From: Neurospora tetraspora
Lineage: Eukaryota > Ascomycota > Sordariomycetes > Sordariales > Sordariaceae
Reading direction: 5' to 3'
DNA length: 64,000 nucleotides
NCBI RefSeq assembly: GCF_033439725.1
Contig: NW_026944383.1
Coordinates: 682,001-746,000 of the forward strand
The translations under genes were made by a program, and so were the position numbers. Shown here in pieces: positions 45,448 through 58,508 of the stretch. The stretch's first letter is position 1, and the number at the start of each line of letters is the position of its first letter. The notes under the pieces are model-generated. The model searched no databases. It was not told where the DNA came from and worked only from the letters and a program-made list of their open reading frames with translations.

Positions 45448-45701
45448 CCGTAGAAACTCGCGAAATTCGCCATCGTCAATCTCCTTTTTGGGCGCCGGAC
45501 AGGGCATAACGCGGCGCACCGTAAGCACGCATACACCAGCAGATGTGTCTGTCCAGTTCAAGTTAGTGTCGAGGACATTGCCCATCAGTCTAACTTGCGT
45601 GCGTTTCAACGTACAGACTCGGGCTTGCCCTGTACAGATCTGCCCCCTGTCCGGCGCCCAAAGAGGAGATTGACGATGGCGAATTTCGCGAGTTTCTACG
45701 G
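45448..45701. mobile_element. MITE, 254 bp, 57-bp TIRs, TA target site
   Basis: Left arm 45448-45504 begins CCGTAGAAACTCGCG. Right arm 45645-45701 is its reverse complement with one mismatch in 57 bp. Both ends are flanked by TA (45446-45447, 45702-45703). The interior (about 140 bp) has no transposase. The arms could fold into a long hairpin. It is distinct in end sequence and arm length from the element at 14 kb. A palindromic relic of another kind is a less likely alternative. Confidence 0.85.
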
Positions 45702-45965
45702 TATGCACTTTTTAGCAAGGTCCATTGCTTCATTACTTTTGGTCATCGACATCATCACAATGCACTCCTGCGCCCAACGAAAAGTCCCGTCATTGTAAAA
45801 CTGGAACATGATCTGAATAACTTGATATCTGCTCCGCTGTTCATCGTGATTGTCTTCGAAACCAACTATAGCCAAGCTCGCTTATCAAAGCATGTCGAGC
45901 TTCAAGCGCCCGTGATACTTCTCCATGCAGACCAGTTGTCTGCGCTTGGCTGAACGTCGGATCAA
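45702..45965. other. 3' flank of the GH31 gene
   Basis: Short A+T-moderate spacer; nothing recognised. Confidence 0.5.
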
Positions 45966-48900
45966 CTAAACTACAAACATACGGCCAAAAATGATGCCAA
46001 AAGCAGCTGCATAGAGCAGATTAGAAATGCTGAACTCGAGTCTGCCGCCGCCTCCCTGAACAGGAGACGAGCCCGAGTTCGAGGGTGACTCCCACGACAG
46101 CGTCCAGTTGGATGTCCACGCTCCTTCCTTGAAGTTGTCCTGCAGCTCGGTCACCGAGAGGAACTTGCCCTCGGAGTCGTAGGACCAAGAACCTGATCCG
46201 AGGAAATCACCATTGATAGACACCCTCAGAGGTGCCTCGGCCACTCCCAGGATCGTGACGTTGGCCAGTGAGTTCTGGTCAGGGTACTTGCCCTGAGGTG
46301 TCACTTGAAGTGAGTTCTTCTCAACCGTGAACTAAAAGCAGCCAAAACCTGTTAGCACTCTCGACCTTCTTGCGAGAGGAGTGGCAAGTGACCAGCTAAA
46401 CACTCAAAGTGAAGAGAAAAAAGTATAAAGAACGGAAAAAACTCACATCAACCCACTTCACATTCTCACCCGGCTCCAAACTCTCACCATCATCCAGATA
46501 CAAGGTGCCATTCGCCTTACCCTCACCATCAAGCGCAACAATGACACTCCACTCATTTTGTCTGCTCTCCGTCGTAGTCATGCCCGGCTCCTGCACTGGG
46601 ATGACATGGCCACCCCTCAGAAAAACCGGAATGTGTCCCAGAGGTGCATCGATCGTTACATTCTGCCCAGACTGCACCCCTTCACTGGCCGACTTGTACG
46701 TATACCAATCATACCAGACGGTCCCGTCACCAACACCAGGGAACACGCCGTCCACTGTGTTGGCGCCCTGAACCAGGCATGGCGTCACCATCACCGCACT
46801 GCCCAGCATGAACTGGCGATCCGCGTCCGCCAACCACGGCTCTTGCGGGAACTCCCACGACAGAGCCCGCATGACCGTGCTTCCAGACAGGCTGGCCTGG
46901 GTCATGAGCGTGTACATGTACGGCAGCAAGAGGTATCGGATCCTCATCGCCTTCTTGGACGCATCGATCACGGAGCTCCACACGTAGGGCTCCTGGCTGA
47001 TGGCGCCGCGGACGTTGTGGTTGCGGTAAAAGGGGAAGAAGGCGCTGAGCTGCATCCATCGTGAGCACAGTTCGTTGTCGGCATTGCCATTGAAGCCGCA
47101 GGTGTCTACACCGAACATGGGGAACCCGAAGATGGAGAAGGACAATGCCTGGGGGATGCTGAAGTACAAAAACGCCCAGAGGGAATAGTTGTCACCGCCC
47201 CAGTGACCGGCCCATTTGCCGGAACCAGCAAAGGTGCTGCGGCCGATGATGAAGGGACGTTTTCCTTCGAAGACTTTGAGGAGTGCCTGGTAGGTTGCAT
47301 GCAGAATTTGATGGCCGAACAGATTGTGGAAGTCATAGTCAACTGTGCCACCATGATGGGTACCATTGGGGCTGAGGGCGTGAGTACCAATGTCGCCGTG
47401 GAAGTTGTTGATGACATATGGTGGGTAGTTGATATTGCGGGATCCAGGAGTCGGTGTCGTCCTGAGGTAAGAAGTAGTGCTAGTGGTGCTGGCTGTGGTC
47501 GTGGGGTCTGGGTACTGCGTTTTGTGAACCGATGTTGCAGAGGATGCCTCACTTGCGTTGCTCTTTTCAAAGCCCTCGGGGTAATCGAGCACAAGAGCAC
47601 CTGGCTCACCGGGAAGACCCCATGGTGGATGAACCGGATTGAGCGTCAGGTTGCCCGTGCCACAGCTTCCGATGCAGAAAGAAGCGACCTCGCTCATGTC
47701 AATCCAGATGCCGTCGAAAGCGACCTTCTTGTAGTACCTAACAAACTCGTCGATCCACCAGCTTACGGTACCTGTACCGTTGAGGGCCGCACCGATCCAG
47801 TCCGGGAACACGGTATAGCCAGGCCACACTGCACCGATGTAAAGGGAACCATCGGGGTTCATGATGAAGGCATCAGCTTCGAGTCCGCGGTGGTAAGGTT
47901 CGTAATCATCTTCTGGCTTGTCAGGGTTTGGGACATAGATAGCCGAGTCGACAATGGGCACATAATGTTGGTGGTTCTGATGGAGCTCCTCGAGGAACTT
48001 GGCGCCCTCCTCATAGCTGAACTGATCAGGATCGTTTTCAAAGTCACGATATCCCTTCATGTAATCGATATCGGCTTCGAAAAGTCAGCAAGAAGCATGA
48101 AAAGAGAAGTTATTGAAGCAAAAGAGACTAGGGTATACTTACTCCAGATTGTCTCCAGCGGGATGCCAAACTTGCGGAAGTTGTCAACGACATCCTTCAC
48201 AACAGTCCAGTTCGAGTATCCCCAGCGACACTGGTGAAAGCCAAGAGTCCAATACTGCTGCATTGCAGGAAGTCCAACCGTACTGAGCTGATAGGACTTG
48301 ATGATATCCTGAGCCGAAGGTCCCTCAAAGAAGTACAAGTCGATGCTTCCACCGAGAGTCCTCCAGGTGATACCCTCAGGTCGAAGGAGCACTTCCTGTG
48401 CATGAGCATTGCGAAGGAAGACACCGTTCGTATACGAGACGTATTTGGCGTTCTTGTCTGTCGGGCTAGAAACGTAGCTCAACTTTCCAGACTCATCCTT
48501 GGTGAAGTATCTGGTGTCGAGATAGATTGGGTGGTTTCCGTAGATGTTGGCATCGAGGTTGTCACCCACATCCGCAGCAAACAGCGTGCCTGAAAAGGTG
48601 TTAGTAAGATGCAATCCCCGGCACAAATTTGTGTTAGGAGACTTACGTGTAAGATTGTTTCCCAGTCTAAAACCATGCATAACCTCACCGAGGCCATATA
48701 GATTGTAATTCTCGGGCAAAGAGGAGCCGAACTCGATGAACTGATCCTCATAAACGAGGACACGACCTTCAGTCGTGAACAGAACGTCTCCAGTCCCCTT
48801 GCGCTTCACTGCGAAGGAGAAGGTGGGCTCATTCGACCACGAGATTTCCAGCTTGCTTCCGGCTTCGTCTGCATTAGGCTCGGCCTCTGGTCGGGGCACA

Positions 48901-49340
48901 AGCACTTCAGGAAGTATGAACCAGGTTTCATTAGCGGGGCCAATGTAGCGAGGTTGGATCTGAACGTTGATGCGGTTGTCCGCCTGAAATTCAACAGTTA
49001 ACTTCAGGTTCTCGATGTCGTTGCCATAGACGTTGCAGGGAGGGCCAGCGAGGGACAAATCCGCCGTAAGTCCCTTCTCCGTCTTCTGTACATTTGCAGC
49101 TGTATATCCTGGACAAACGTTCTGAACATCAACTGCTTGCGGGTCGAAGATGTTGGGTAAGAGGTTTGGTCCGATGTCAGCTGAAGCTGGGAAGGTGAAC
49201 ATAGGGGAATCCCCCGCCGCCGTCCCGCTCAATACACCAGGCCCAGATGACGTTGCAGTCACAGACTCATGTTGAGCGGATGTCCATTGAGGGACAAGAG
49301 CCGCGAGGAGGAAGAAGGAAGCCGAGGTAAAGACGGCCAT
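45966..49340 (-). CDS. Secreted GH31 alpha-glucosidase
   Basis: Four exons, 49340-48647, 48589-48143, 48074-46447 and 46331-45966, give 1044 residues. The N-terminus (MAVFTSASFFLLAALVPQWT) is a signal peptide. GH31 features are GEVMHGFRLGNN, LGFHQCRWGYSNW, ETIWTDIDYMKGYRDF (rebuilt across intron 48075-48142), the nucleophile Asp in GIWIDMSEVASFC (about residue 505) and the acid/base Asp in GHWGGDNYS (about 670). A Ser/Thr-rich insertion (around TTTASTTSTTSYLRTT) follows the nucleophile strand. Several NxT/NxS sites are visible. The C-terminus ends in a hydrophobic stretch (LLYAAAFGIIFGRMFVV) after a Gly/Ser linker, a possible GPI signal. It releases glucose from maltose/maltodextrins outside the cell. 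It lies upstream of, and on the same strand as, the sugar transporter's 3' side. Confidence 0.92.
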
Positions 49341-51603
49341 GACGAAGAACCCCGGGTTGAAGGTCCCCCAGATTTGCTTCACCCCACGTCGACCTTGGGA
49401 TATGAAAAAGATGCCCAACAGGCAAAACAAAAAGGTGGAAATGCCCAGGTAGGTCGAAGTCGTTAGATGGTCGCCGAAGGAGCCCTCGAGCTGGTAAACT
49501 CCGTCGAAGTCGAGGAAGGATTTTGGTACTAGTCGTGTGCCGAAATCTCCTGAGCCTGGGTTGTTGTTCCGTCTATCCTCCGAGCCCGCGTAGACTGGAT
49601 TGGTGAAGAGTAACTGAGCGAGGAAGACTGTTGCTGGGAGAGGGTATTTAAGAGTCCAAAACTGGTAGAATAGCTATCCCAAAGTTGGTCAACTCAACCC
49701 CTTGCTTGCTCAGAACCAAGAGAAAATGGAATGGGTGGAGTTGGAAAAGTAAACATGTGTCAGAGACTGGATATCATCATCCGGATATCATCTGCGGATT
49801 CCCGGCCGGGTTAGGAAAGCGGGACTCACCTTGACAATGACACAATCCCCGCGCCCAAGGTAGCTTCCGTTGGCAGGCACGGTAGTGGCGTTCAGGTTCG
49901 TATGCGTTTCCTGGGGTTGCTGCACTTGCGCTTGCAACCGCGAGCCGTATGTTTGTGTCGTCCATGCCAGTTTCGGTGTCGTACCTATCTCCAGTTGTGA
50001 TCCTCCAGAGGAGCACAAACGGGTTGAAGCGGGATGCTCCACCTTCCCCGGACGCATCATGGTCGGACCCGATCGACGTTGGTTCACGCAGGTTTGCGGG
50101 CACCAATCAATAACGGGCAGTTGTTAAAGCTAAACCAGGCTCCCGGGGCGGCTGCCTTGGTCGGTCCGAAACCTGTATGCCGGCGCAGTTGGTAACGGAA
50201 GGTAACAACGTCTTGTTAGAACCGGTCAGTAAGTATCCGGGGCGGTAGTTGTTGCCAAGGATTACCACAGACGTGAGACTGATATTGTCTGGCTGAGAGC
50301 AAGTGCGGGCGACACGCCCATGATTGGGATGTATAACTATTTTAAGAGAAAAAGAGGCTTCGGTAGTCCGTCATGGTAGAAACACAGATAGTTGAGGCTT
50401 CGATCTTGTGGTTGAGGAAGTGCAATTCGGGGCCGGGAACTATAAGAGCCAAACGTAAGGTTTCCAGTCGGAAGCAGTTATGAGTCGAATAAATTGAAGA
50501 TGATACAAGCTGGGAGGAAACGAGGCGCTGGGCCAATGTAAATCGTGAAGCAGGACCAGCGGGAACGAAATGACCACAAGAAGCCCCAAATGACCTACCA
50601 AACACCTCAAGGCTACGCAATGGCTTTCTCTGTGCTACCCGATATCCCAGGTGCCACAAAGTGCGAAGTTCCAGGCCTGGCTGTGTACCCCATCTCAACC
50701 TCGAATTGAGTTCGGATGATCCAGATCGGATGAGATGAATCCAGCCAGCATCAGCCGACTAACATCTGAAGGCAGAATATGGATGGGTATCAAACCTCCA
50801 CAGACATAGGGCCACATGCCCGTCTCCTGTTGTCCCCGTATATACTCAGCCCTTGATGTTGCATCGTCCTTCCTGAATAAATGTAGGTACCAGTCGTACT
50901 GATGTTAGTCGTTGGTCATTCGTAACCGTTAAAAGGTTAAACCAAAACAATGCAGGGTGGTTTCGCCAAAACGTGATGCCCATCCCGTCAGCATCACTGC
51001 AAGGTTACTTGCGTATTTCGTTCGGGGTAGCCTCAGAACTCCATCAAGCATATCCCGCCTGTCTGTGACACGGACTATCTAAATTGCACAATGAGGTACA
51101 TGTGCATAGATGTGTCACGTTTCCATCAGAATGATGACACGTTGTTCGAGGGTCGTTGTTCTCTGTAATGGATATAAAAACCAGCTCGCGCCACGAAGAG
51201 CGCCATCATCTTTGATTCTTACACAAACCTTATCAGCGCCCAGATAACTGCACCATGTACACTGGTTGACTTGCCCATAACCAACAATGTACGAACAGAC
51301 ATCCTGAAAAGCATCTGATGGGCGTTATCCGAAGCCCTTATCCATAGGATCCGGCCTGCAAGACACAAAGCTGAATCAAGAGATACAGCGCCCCCAAAGC
51401 AAGGCCACCCAGAGTCAAAAACAAAATGTTCAGCATAATAACCAAACAGTTGATACCCAAAGTAATTTTCCCAAATCCAAAAAGCTCCAAAACTCCAACA
51501 CGCTAACTCCGTCGCTGATATCGAGAAAGCTCGAGGCAGATTGTAGCCCAAAAGCGACCGGCGGTTTCCCCACCTATAAGCGTGAAATTCGAACAGGAAG
51601 ACG
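49341..51603. other. promoter region of the GH31 gene and 3' flank of the transporter
   Basis: About 2.3 kb; no supported gene. Upstream frames continuous with the GH31 start lack an ATG and are treated as leader. Confidence 0.55.
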
Positions 51604-53590
51604 TTAATAACTGAGATCGATATTCCCCAGAGATGCCACAAGTTTATCGTCTTGCGACGCCGCGGTGTTATTGCTCCCGCCTGTGTCGGTTTGAGACGTA
51701 CTCGCGTTGCTGGTGCGTGACTGCGATTGCTGGAGTTCCACTTGTGGCTGGTGTTGTGGTTGGTGTTGTTGTTGCTGCTGCGTTGGCGGTATGCCGCTAT
51801 CGGAGAAGCCAAAGTCTCGCATCTCCTGGAAACTCCAACTCGGTTCGAAGCGCCTGCTGTGCCACGCATGGTCAACTCTCTCATACATCTCGTCGATCTG
51901 CTCGAGACTGATCTTGCTAGTCTCGTATACCATGCACCATACAAAGCCGACCGCTACTATGCAAAACGCTCCCCATACGAAAAACACTTTAGAGCCGAGA
52001 TCTATCGAGGTTTCGTTGCTCGCTGCGCTGTTTGTTTGCATATACGGGGTGCCATAGGCGATGCCGAAATTGAGGAGCCAATTCGAAGCCGTAGATATCG
52101 ACATGGACTTGGCCCTGACCTTCAGCGGATAAATCTCGGAGGTGACGACCCACACGACCGGGCCCCAGGATGCAGAAAAGAAGAAAATGTATATCCCAAC
52201 AAAGGTGATGAGGACCTTGTTCTGTGCTGATAGGTTATTGGAGCCGCTGGCCGCCGCGAAGGCAGCGATCAGCAGCTGACAGATGGCCATGCCGATGGCG
52301 CCCACCATCAGAAGCCGACGCCGACCCCATGATTCGACCACAAACAGTCCGGGTATGGTCGATGCCGCGTTAATGACTTGCATGATGAGAGTGATCTTGA
52401 AAGGGTTTCCGACGCCAGCGTTATTGAAGAAGGTGGTTCCATAATACATGATAAAGTTCACGCCGGTGAGTTGTTGCAGCATTTGCAGACAGCAACCCGT
52501 GAACGTGCGACGGCCAAGGTGAGGTTCGCCGAAGAGAATGTCCTTGTAAGAATCGGGACCCAGCGTCATTTCGTATTGATGGTTTGCTTCGATTTCGGCA
52601 AGCTCCTCGACCAACGCAGGGTGAGTGATGTCCAGTCGACGCAGACGACTGAGTGAAAGGGCAGCGGCGTCCTTGTCTCCACGTTTGATGAGGTAACGGG
52701 GAGTTTCGGGTAACACGGTCAAACCCAGGGCCAAGACACAGGCCCAAGTTAGCTGAAGTCCCATTGGTACCCGGTAGGCAGCAGCTGAGTTTAATTTGTA
52801 TGTGAGGATGTTAACCACGGCAGCGGCAAGAAGCCCCATGGTGATGGAGAGTTGGTATGTGCACACCAGTGTTCCTCGAATCCACTTGGGTGCCATCTCG
52901 GACTGATATAAGGGGACAAGCACAGAGACAATGCCGACACCAACACCGGCAACCGTCCTGATGTTGTCACGTTAGTCCAGGAACGAGCCACCAGCAAAGC
53001 CTAGGGTAAAAGTACACACCTTCCTGCCACCAACAGAGCAATATTGTGTGCACAAACTTGCAGAATGGCGCCGATTACGAAGATTCCGATGGCGCCAATA
53101 AGGGACCGGCGACGTCCATAGTAATCTCCGAGAGGCGCAGAGAGCAAGGCTCCGATGGCTGTTCCGGCGCTGAGCATGGCAACGATTAACGCGCTCTCTT
53201 TTGGATATATACCAGGCTGTCCGTTGCCGTCGACGTAGCCGGTCGAGAAGTGATCTTTGAATGATTTCATGGCCAGGATGCCGTTGATGGTTCTATAAGT
53301 GAGAGGCGCATAGTTAGCCTTTTGATCTGATGTTATCTCGAGGGTCTGGTCTGCGACCATGCAGCACCAAGCACATATCCGTCGCATATTCCATCCCATG
53401 TTCCATCGCACGTCCATCGCAATCGACGTGTTTGGCGCGCCTGAGTGCATTCGGGAGAGAGGCTTCCTTACCCAGTGTCATAGCCAAAGAGTAAGCCGCC
53501 TGTGGCGACAAAGAGGCCGACCATGATCGCCGGGGCAGATGAGCCAGCGACATTGTCGGGCTTCTGCCAGCCCATGGCGAAGATCGCCAT
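51604..53590 (-). CDS. rco-3: MFS hexose transporter / glucose sensor, RCO-3-like
   Basis: Three exons, 53590-53472, 53292-53020 and 52957-51604, give 581 residues; introns are 179 and 62 nt. Start MAIFAMGWQKPDNVAGSSAP, then twelve hydrophobic segments. Sugar-porter signatures are present: GGLLFGYDTG, GDYYGRRR in loop 2-3, PETPRYLIKRG after TM6, QQLTGVNFIMYYGTT in TM7, ESWGRRRLL and a TM10 motif (SASWGPVVWVVTSEIYPL). A C-terminal cytosolic tail of about 100 residues is Gln/His/Ser-rich. The N-terminal sequence is of the type I associate with Neurospora RCO-3, a glucose sensor/low-affinity transporter; a plain transporter is the alternative. It acts at the plasma membrane. Confidence 0.85.
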
Positions 53591-56500
53591 GGCGCAAAAG
53601 GTCGAGGGCAGTCAGGCCAGGGTTGTTCAGTGTCGTTGCCGCTGGGGTTGTCGCGGACTGACGATGATGAGGTTGGACGGTTGTTGAACCATTTGAATGG
53701 GGATGGATGTCTTGGGGTCCCCGTAGCGTAGCGTAGCGACCGTAGAGGAGGTAGCAGTGGCCGGGTCACTGGTGGCACTTGAGGCTGTCGAGGGTGGGCG
53801 GGAACCACAGACGGGCTAGGTCTGGGTAGGGTGTAGACTGTAGTTCTCGACTGTAGTTCTCGACGGTAGGCTGTATGTATGGGTAACGTTGTGGTTTATT
53901 AGATTTGGCTATGGGATGACAGCGACAGTCCCGTCCGACTGGTGTCCCGTCTGACAGAGAGCCGGGTCGCGAGGCCTGGGGCTGGTGTCTTCGTGTGTCC
54001 GTGACTGTGTCCCTGTCTGGAGCGCAACGAACGAACGGGCCAGAGACGCAGCAAGACGACAGGACGCAGCGAAAGGCAGAGAGAAGGTAGGAGGGAGGAT
54101 GGAGTCCTGGCTGGCAGTGGATGGGTGGATGGGTCGACGGGTGGGTGAGTGGATGGATCATGATGGGCAGGCGGACTGGACGCTTCGAGATCACAGTTTC
54201 TCTCAGCACGGGGAGGGCGCGCTCTGATTGGCCGATCCGTCCCGGCCTGCCCCAGACACCGGCAAGCCCGCCCGTGCTCAGTTTGGCCTCCTTTGGCCTG
54301 CAATTGCCTTGCTGCACGCCGCCTACAGGCCTGGTAAAACCGGGGGCTGCAAAATAGAAGCTTTGCGAAAGGGATACCCATGATGAGCCGGAGAGTATCC
54401 AGTCCCATGAGTGCCTCTTGCCATGGGACGACACCACTCAGACCCCATGGGATGTGATCCGGATTGGATGCGATGGGATGAACAGGGCATCACGCACCAG
54501 GAACCGCACCTAAGCACCTTCCCCAGAGGCCCACCAAAATGTCTCCATCCACCCTTCTTGCCTCGTTGGCGCTTTGCCTCGTTCGTCAGAAAGTCTCCCT
54601 GATCCCCAGACTAATCCCCATTGAGATGCTAGTGCCCACACGCTCCGGCCGACCCCCGGTGACCTGCAGGCCGTTCGGTTATTCGCACTCCTCTCACTTC
54701 GCAACTACGCCATGACGAGAACAAGACGAGATATCTTCAATCATGACAGTCAATTCCTTCCAACACGCGATTCTTGTCATAGTCCTCTTGGTCTGCTCAA
54801 AAAGCTTCAAGTGCGGGAATAGCCTCACGGATGATCGACGCAAGCGACGTTGAGGTGCCAACGGAAGTGGCAGACAATTATGAACCGAGCCCGTCAGATG
54901 CTTCTATTGGAGGGGCACACCTACACAGTATATCGTGAAGTACCGGAAGGATCACATCAAGCAACGGCGAAACCGCTGTCCAGTACCACGCCAGAGACGT
55001 GTCCGACACGCAAACTACCTAAAACTTCCGTTACGGCAACTCCCGTCATCCGAACCATCAGGCATTCGTTGCTGTTTCGTGCCGTGGGGAAGGCCTCCAG
55101 GCCAGTGCCCCTGGATCTGTCACCAGCTTCTCAGTTGCGTAGCATTGTGGGGGAGTAATCATCTCCACACTAAGAGGCATCATGGATGGTTTGTTCGCTT
55201 TGATGGTTTGTTCGCTTTTACTTACACATGGAAATACCTTGGATGTTCTCTATAGGCAAAGACTTGGGCATTCCAGAAAGGTCAATTGTCATGAACAAAC
55301 TGTCGCCAAGTTCTGATGCCTGCATCTGTACCCCGTGGCACTACCTCCAGGGAATCTTACTTGGCGCCCAGTGGTGCTTCCGCTGAATGGTAAGAAAACT
55401 AGCGAGTGAAATTTAATTACTAAAAAGTATTGCACTAGCGCATCTAGAGGGCATTTCCGGAATGTTCGCAAGGAACTTCAGTCTATCACTCCATGTCTCA
55501 ATGGCTTCAGCATTGACGCTCCTCTCCTCAAGTACGGGGACGTCATATCCGAGTGTGAGGAGATCCAGGTCTTCCACTAGTCGTCTCAAGTATTGTTGGT
55601 GGACGCAGTGGCTGAGTGTCGGACGATTGCCTCAGATACCTACAATCCAACATCAAGTTTTCGCTCCTTGCGCTTGGGAACTTCCTCGTGGCACAGCACC
55701 ATCCTGCCTTACGGAGAGACAACGAACCAAGCAGCATCATATTCAACACCAAGCTCATCTCCAGATTGTGGTGAGACATGTTAGCTCGGTACCTATCTAA
55801 GACTGAAAAAAACATTCAAAAAATCATGTTACTATTTCAGACATGAGGTGGTGCCGTCAAGCACGCCTGGATTTCACTGCCCAACCAGCATGCGAAGACT
55901 CATATTGTTATTCGACCTACGCACCTTGGCAGACGTCTCTGTTTTTCCACCTCCCTATAGGTACATAAATAGTTCTTTTTCTTCGTGGTTTGTAGGTCTT
56001 CTGTTCATGTCGTACAAATCATCGCTCCACATGTGTGAAGTGTCTCTCTTCCTTCCACTACCCATCTCGCTGTGGTACCAAGACACCGAACGTTCAGCTT
56101 CGCGTGGACTAAGTGGCCTACTCGGGAGATAAAGAGCTACCAGTGTACATACGATGATCAAAAGCTCGACACAGAGACGCCCCAAAGGAATTCATGTGGA
56201 AAGCCAAAAACGAGTTCAATTTGTCAGAGTCGTACAACTTATCTCTCTCACCCCCAAGCCATACTACCGAGACAAGCTATTGGTTAACCACAGAATAATC
56301 AAGTGTGACTTCCGGGTCACGCCTGATTATTTACAGCTTGTTACAGAAAACCCAAGGGAAGAACGTTATGGGTTAGTCACTAATTCTCAGCCCCCGAGCG
56401 GCGCGAGTGGGAGGACAGCATGCTTATTATTGCTGCACTTGGACATGGACGGAAAGCACACATCATGTAGAGTTCTTCTACCAGATACGTACACTTGAGC

Positions 56501-58508
56501 GAGGTATGTACTACAGCAAGGATTTCCTGGACTCGCTTGCAAGCAGAAAAAGACATGGCACACACCGCCACTGTTGTCATGGAGTGACTGGTTCCTCCTG
56601 GCTTTAGGTCTTTATGTTTAAGAATGAAGACCATAGCCGAGTTATGATGACTTAACCAACAACAACTTATTACATCAAGTCTCGCTCAGATATCTGGACA
56701 CCTCATCTACACAAATCGCCGTCGTAGCAGATTCATTCTCTCAGGAAGCCATTATTCCTCATCTCGACAATTTTGACATCTCAACTCTGAACGATGCCTT
56801 AACTTCCCTCATTGTCTATCTACGATCCTTTCCAGTCTTCTGATTACAGGATCAGGCTGTACTCGGATCTCGGAACAATAGGTAGAGATGTCGATCTCAC
56901 AAGTCTGAGACATAGACTACCTCGTTGGATGGTCACAGACAACAAAAGGTCTTTTTACAGAGCGCCAAACACCTGGTGTGCTTGCTACTTACATCATATG
57001 TTTTTCATTTATACCAAAGTTAAGGTAAGAAATGTAAACTTTTCCACTACGGAAGTTCCATGTATGTGTCAGCAAAACTCCTCCCTCCTTTAATCAAGAT
57101 GACAGCGACTCTTCGTTTCGTCAAATACCTGCCATCGACTCGACAACTAGGCCCACATGGCGTTGTTGTCTAGTGTCTACGTACCTACTGTCTAACTCGT
57201 GGAGATTCCCCATCTGGTTCTCAAGTGTCCCGCGGTCCAACATTACAACCATTGTTCCCTGATGAATAACCAAGTGATGGCATGTGGCAGACAGCTTCGT
57301 GGGTAGGCTGACAAGAACTACAGAACTCACTACCTACTTATACCAACCAACCAACCGAACTAACCAAACGGCTAGCCACCAACCACACTCCGCACCCGCT
57401 CGTTTAATGCACGTAATCAGCTACCCTACACATCTTGAGCTGACCTTACCCTCGACACAAGATACTTACCTCTAAAGTAGTTAAACTGACTCTATTCTGT
57501 TGCATGTGTGCTGTACACAGCAGTTACTCTTCAGATCTGGTCAGTCAGACGGCAAAAACCTATATAACCAAATAGTGTTGAACTGAACAGTGCTAATGTG
57601 CCTACTTGTGTTGCTAGAGGTATCAATGTCAGGTAGGTAGGTCCCAGCTCGGCTTTCCACAACATCAGACTTGTCCACCGAGTAAGTGACTGTGGCCAAA
57701 AATTCCTATATCTCTTCTAGGTACCCTCCCATCTATCACCTGCAACACGTGAACCGGTCCAGACCAAACTTCAAGAATCTGTGTCAAGGTGTGAAAACAC
57801 CGAGCACTTTGATGATGGAACTGAAAAAGTACCGTAATAACAAGAGTCAGCAAGGGTAACTATGAGTCTAGACGACTGACGTCCCCTACATCGTGCGTGC
57901 ATATACATACCCGAGGTGAACTTCCTCGCTTGTCTCGCTACATCAAGTCCCGACACCGGACACCGGACGCACCCGAGCCTTGCCGTTGCGGCATCGATTC
58001 GCCAATAACACACCGTATGTGGGACACGAGCGAAAACTAAAGGCACGTACCGAACCTTGACCGAGACAGGAATGAGCTGAGCTGATCTAGACTTTCCAGG
58101 TATACACTACACCATGTCCAACAATTAATCGCTCAGTGTGATCTTCAAGATGACCCAAGCAAGCACACCGGGGGACTAAAAATCACAGAGTTGAACGAAC
58201 ATGTTGGACTTGAAGTTTTTGTCTTTTTATTCATCTCCCTTCCTGCTCCAAAGTAGATTCATGGCTATCATCATGACATAAAAGAAAAAGGCTACCCATA
58301 AAAGTACAAACATGTGGCGCCAGCATGTATTCCAAACCGCTGGTGAAGACAAAGATGCATATCCCTGGCAAATGAGTTTTACACGACCGCCGAGACTAAC
58401 CAAAGCCCATCATTACATTTCAACTCCGGTGTTGTTACCCTTCTCGGAAACTGTCCAAGTAGGGCTGGTATAATCAACTCTTGAAGAGGCAACTTCGCAA
58501 AACTCAAT
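53591..58508. other. 4.9-kb gene-free region
   Basis: No gene supported on either strand. The first 600 bases are the transporter's leader/promoter, with a ggatgggt-type simple repeat at about 54119-54160. The remainder has short scattered frames only, without domains or consistent splice sites. Tetranucleotide runs (aaccaaccaacc) occur near 57340-57370. It may hold noncoding RNA or long regulatory DNA; nothing in the sequence proves it. Confidence 0.5.

Noticed and set aside
45448-45701. small noncoding RNA gene explanation for the 57-bp inverted arms
   Set aside because: TA flanks and precise ends fit a transposon better; small-RNA production remains only a possibility.
47203-48237. 344-residue plus-strand frame
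   Set aside because: Antisense to the GH31 catalytic exon, with no domain of its own.
53899-54408. 169-residue minus-strand frame upstream of the transporter
   Set aside because: Low-complexity Pro/Ser/Arg text from a simple repeat region; lies in the promoter/leader and has no domain.
54850-55158. 102-residue plus-strand frame in the gene-free region
   Set aside because: No domain, no splice support, composition not coding-like.
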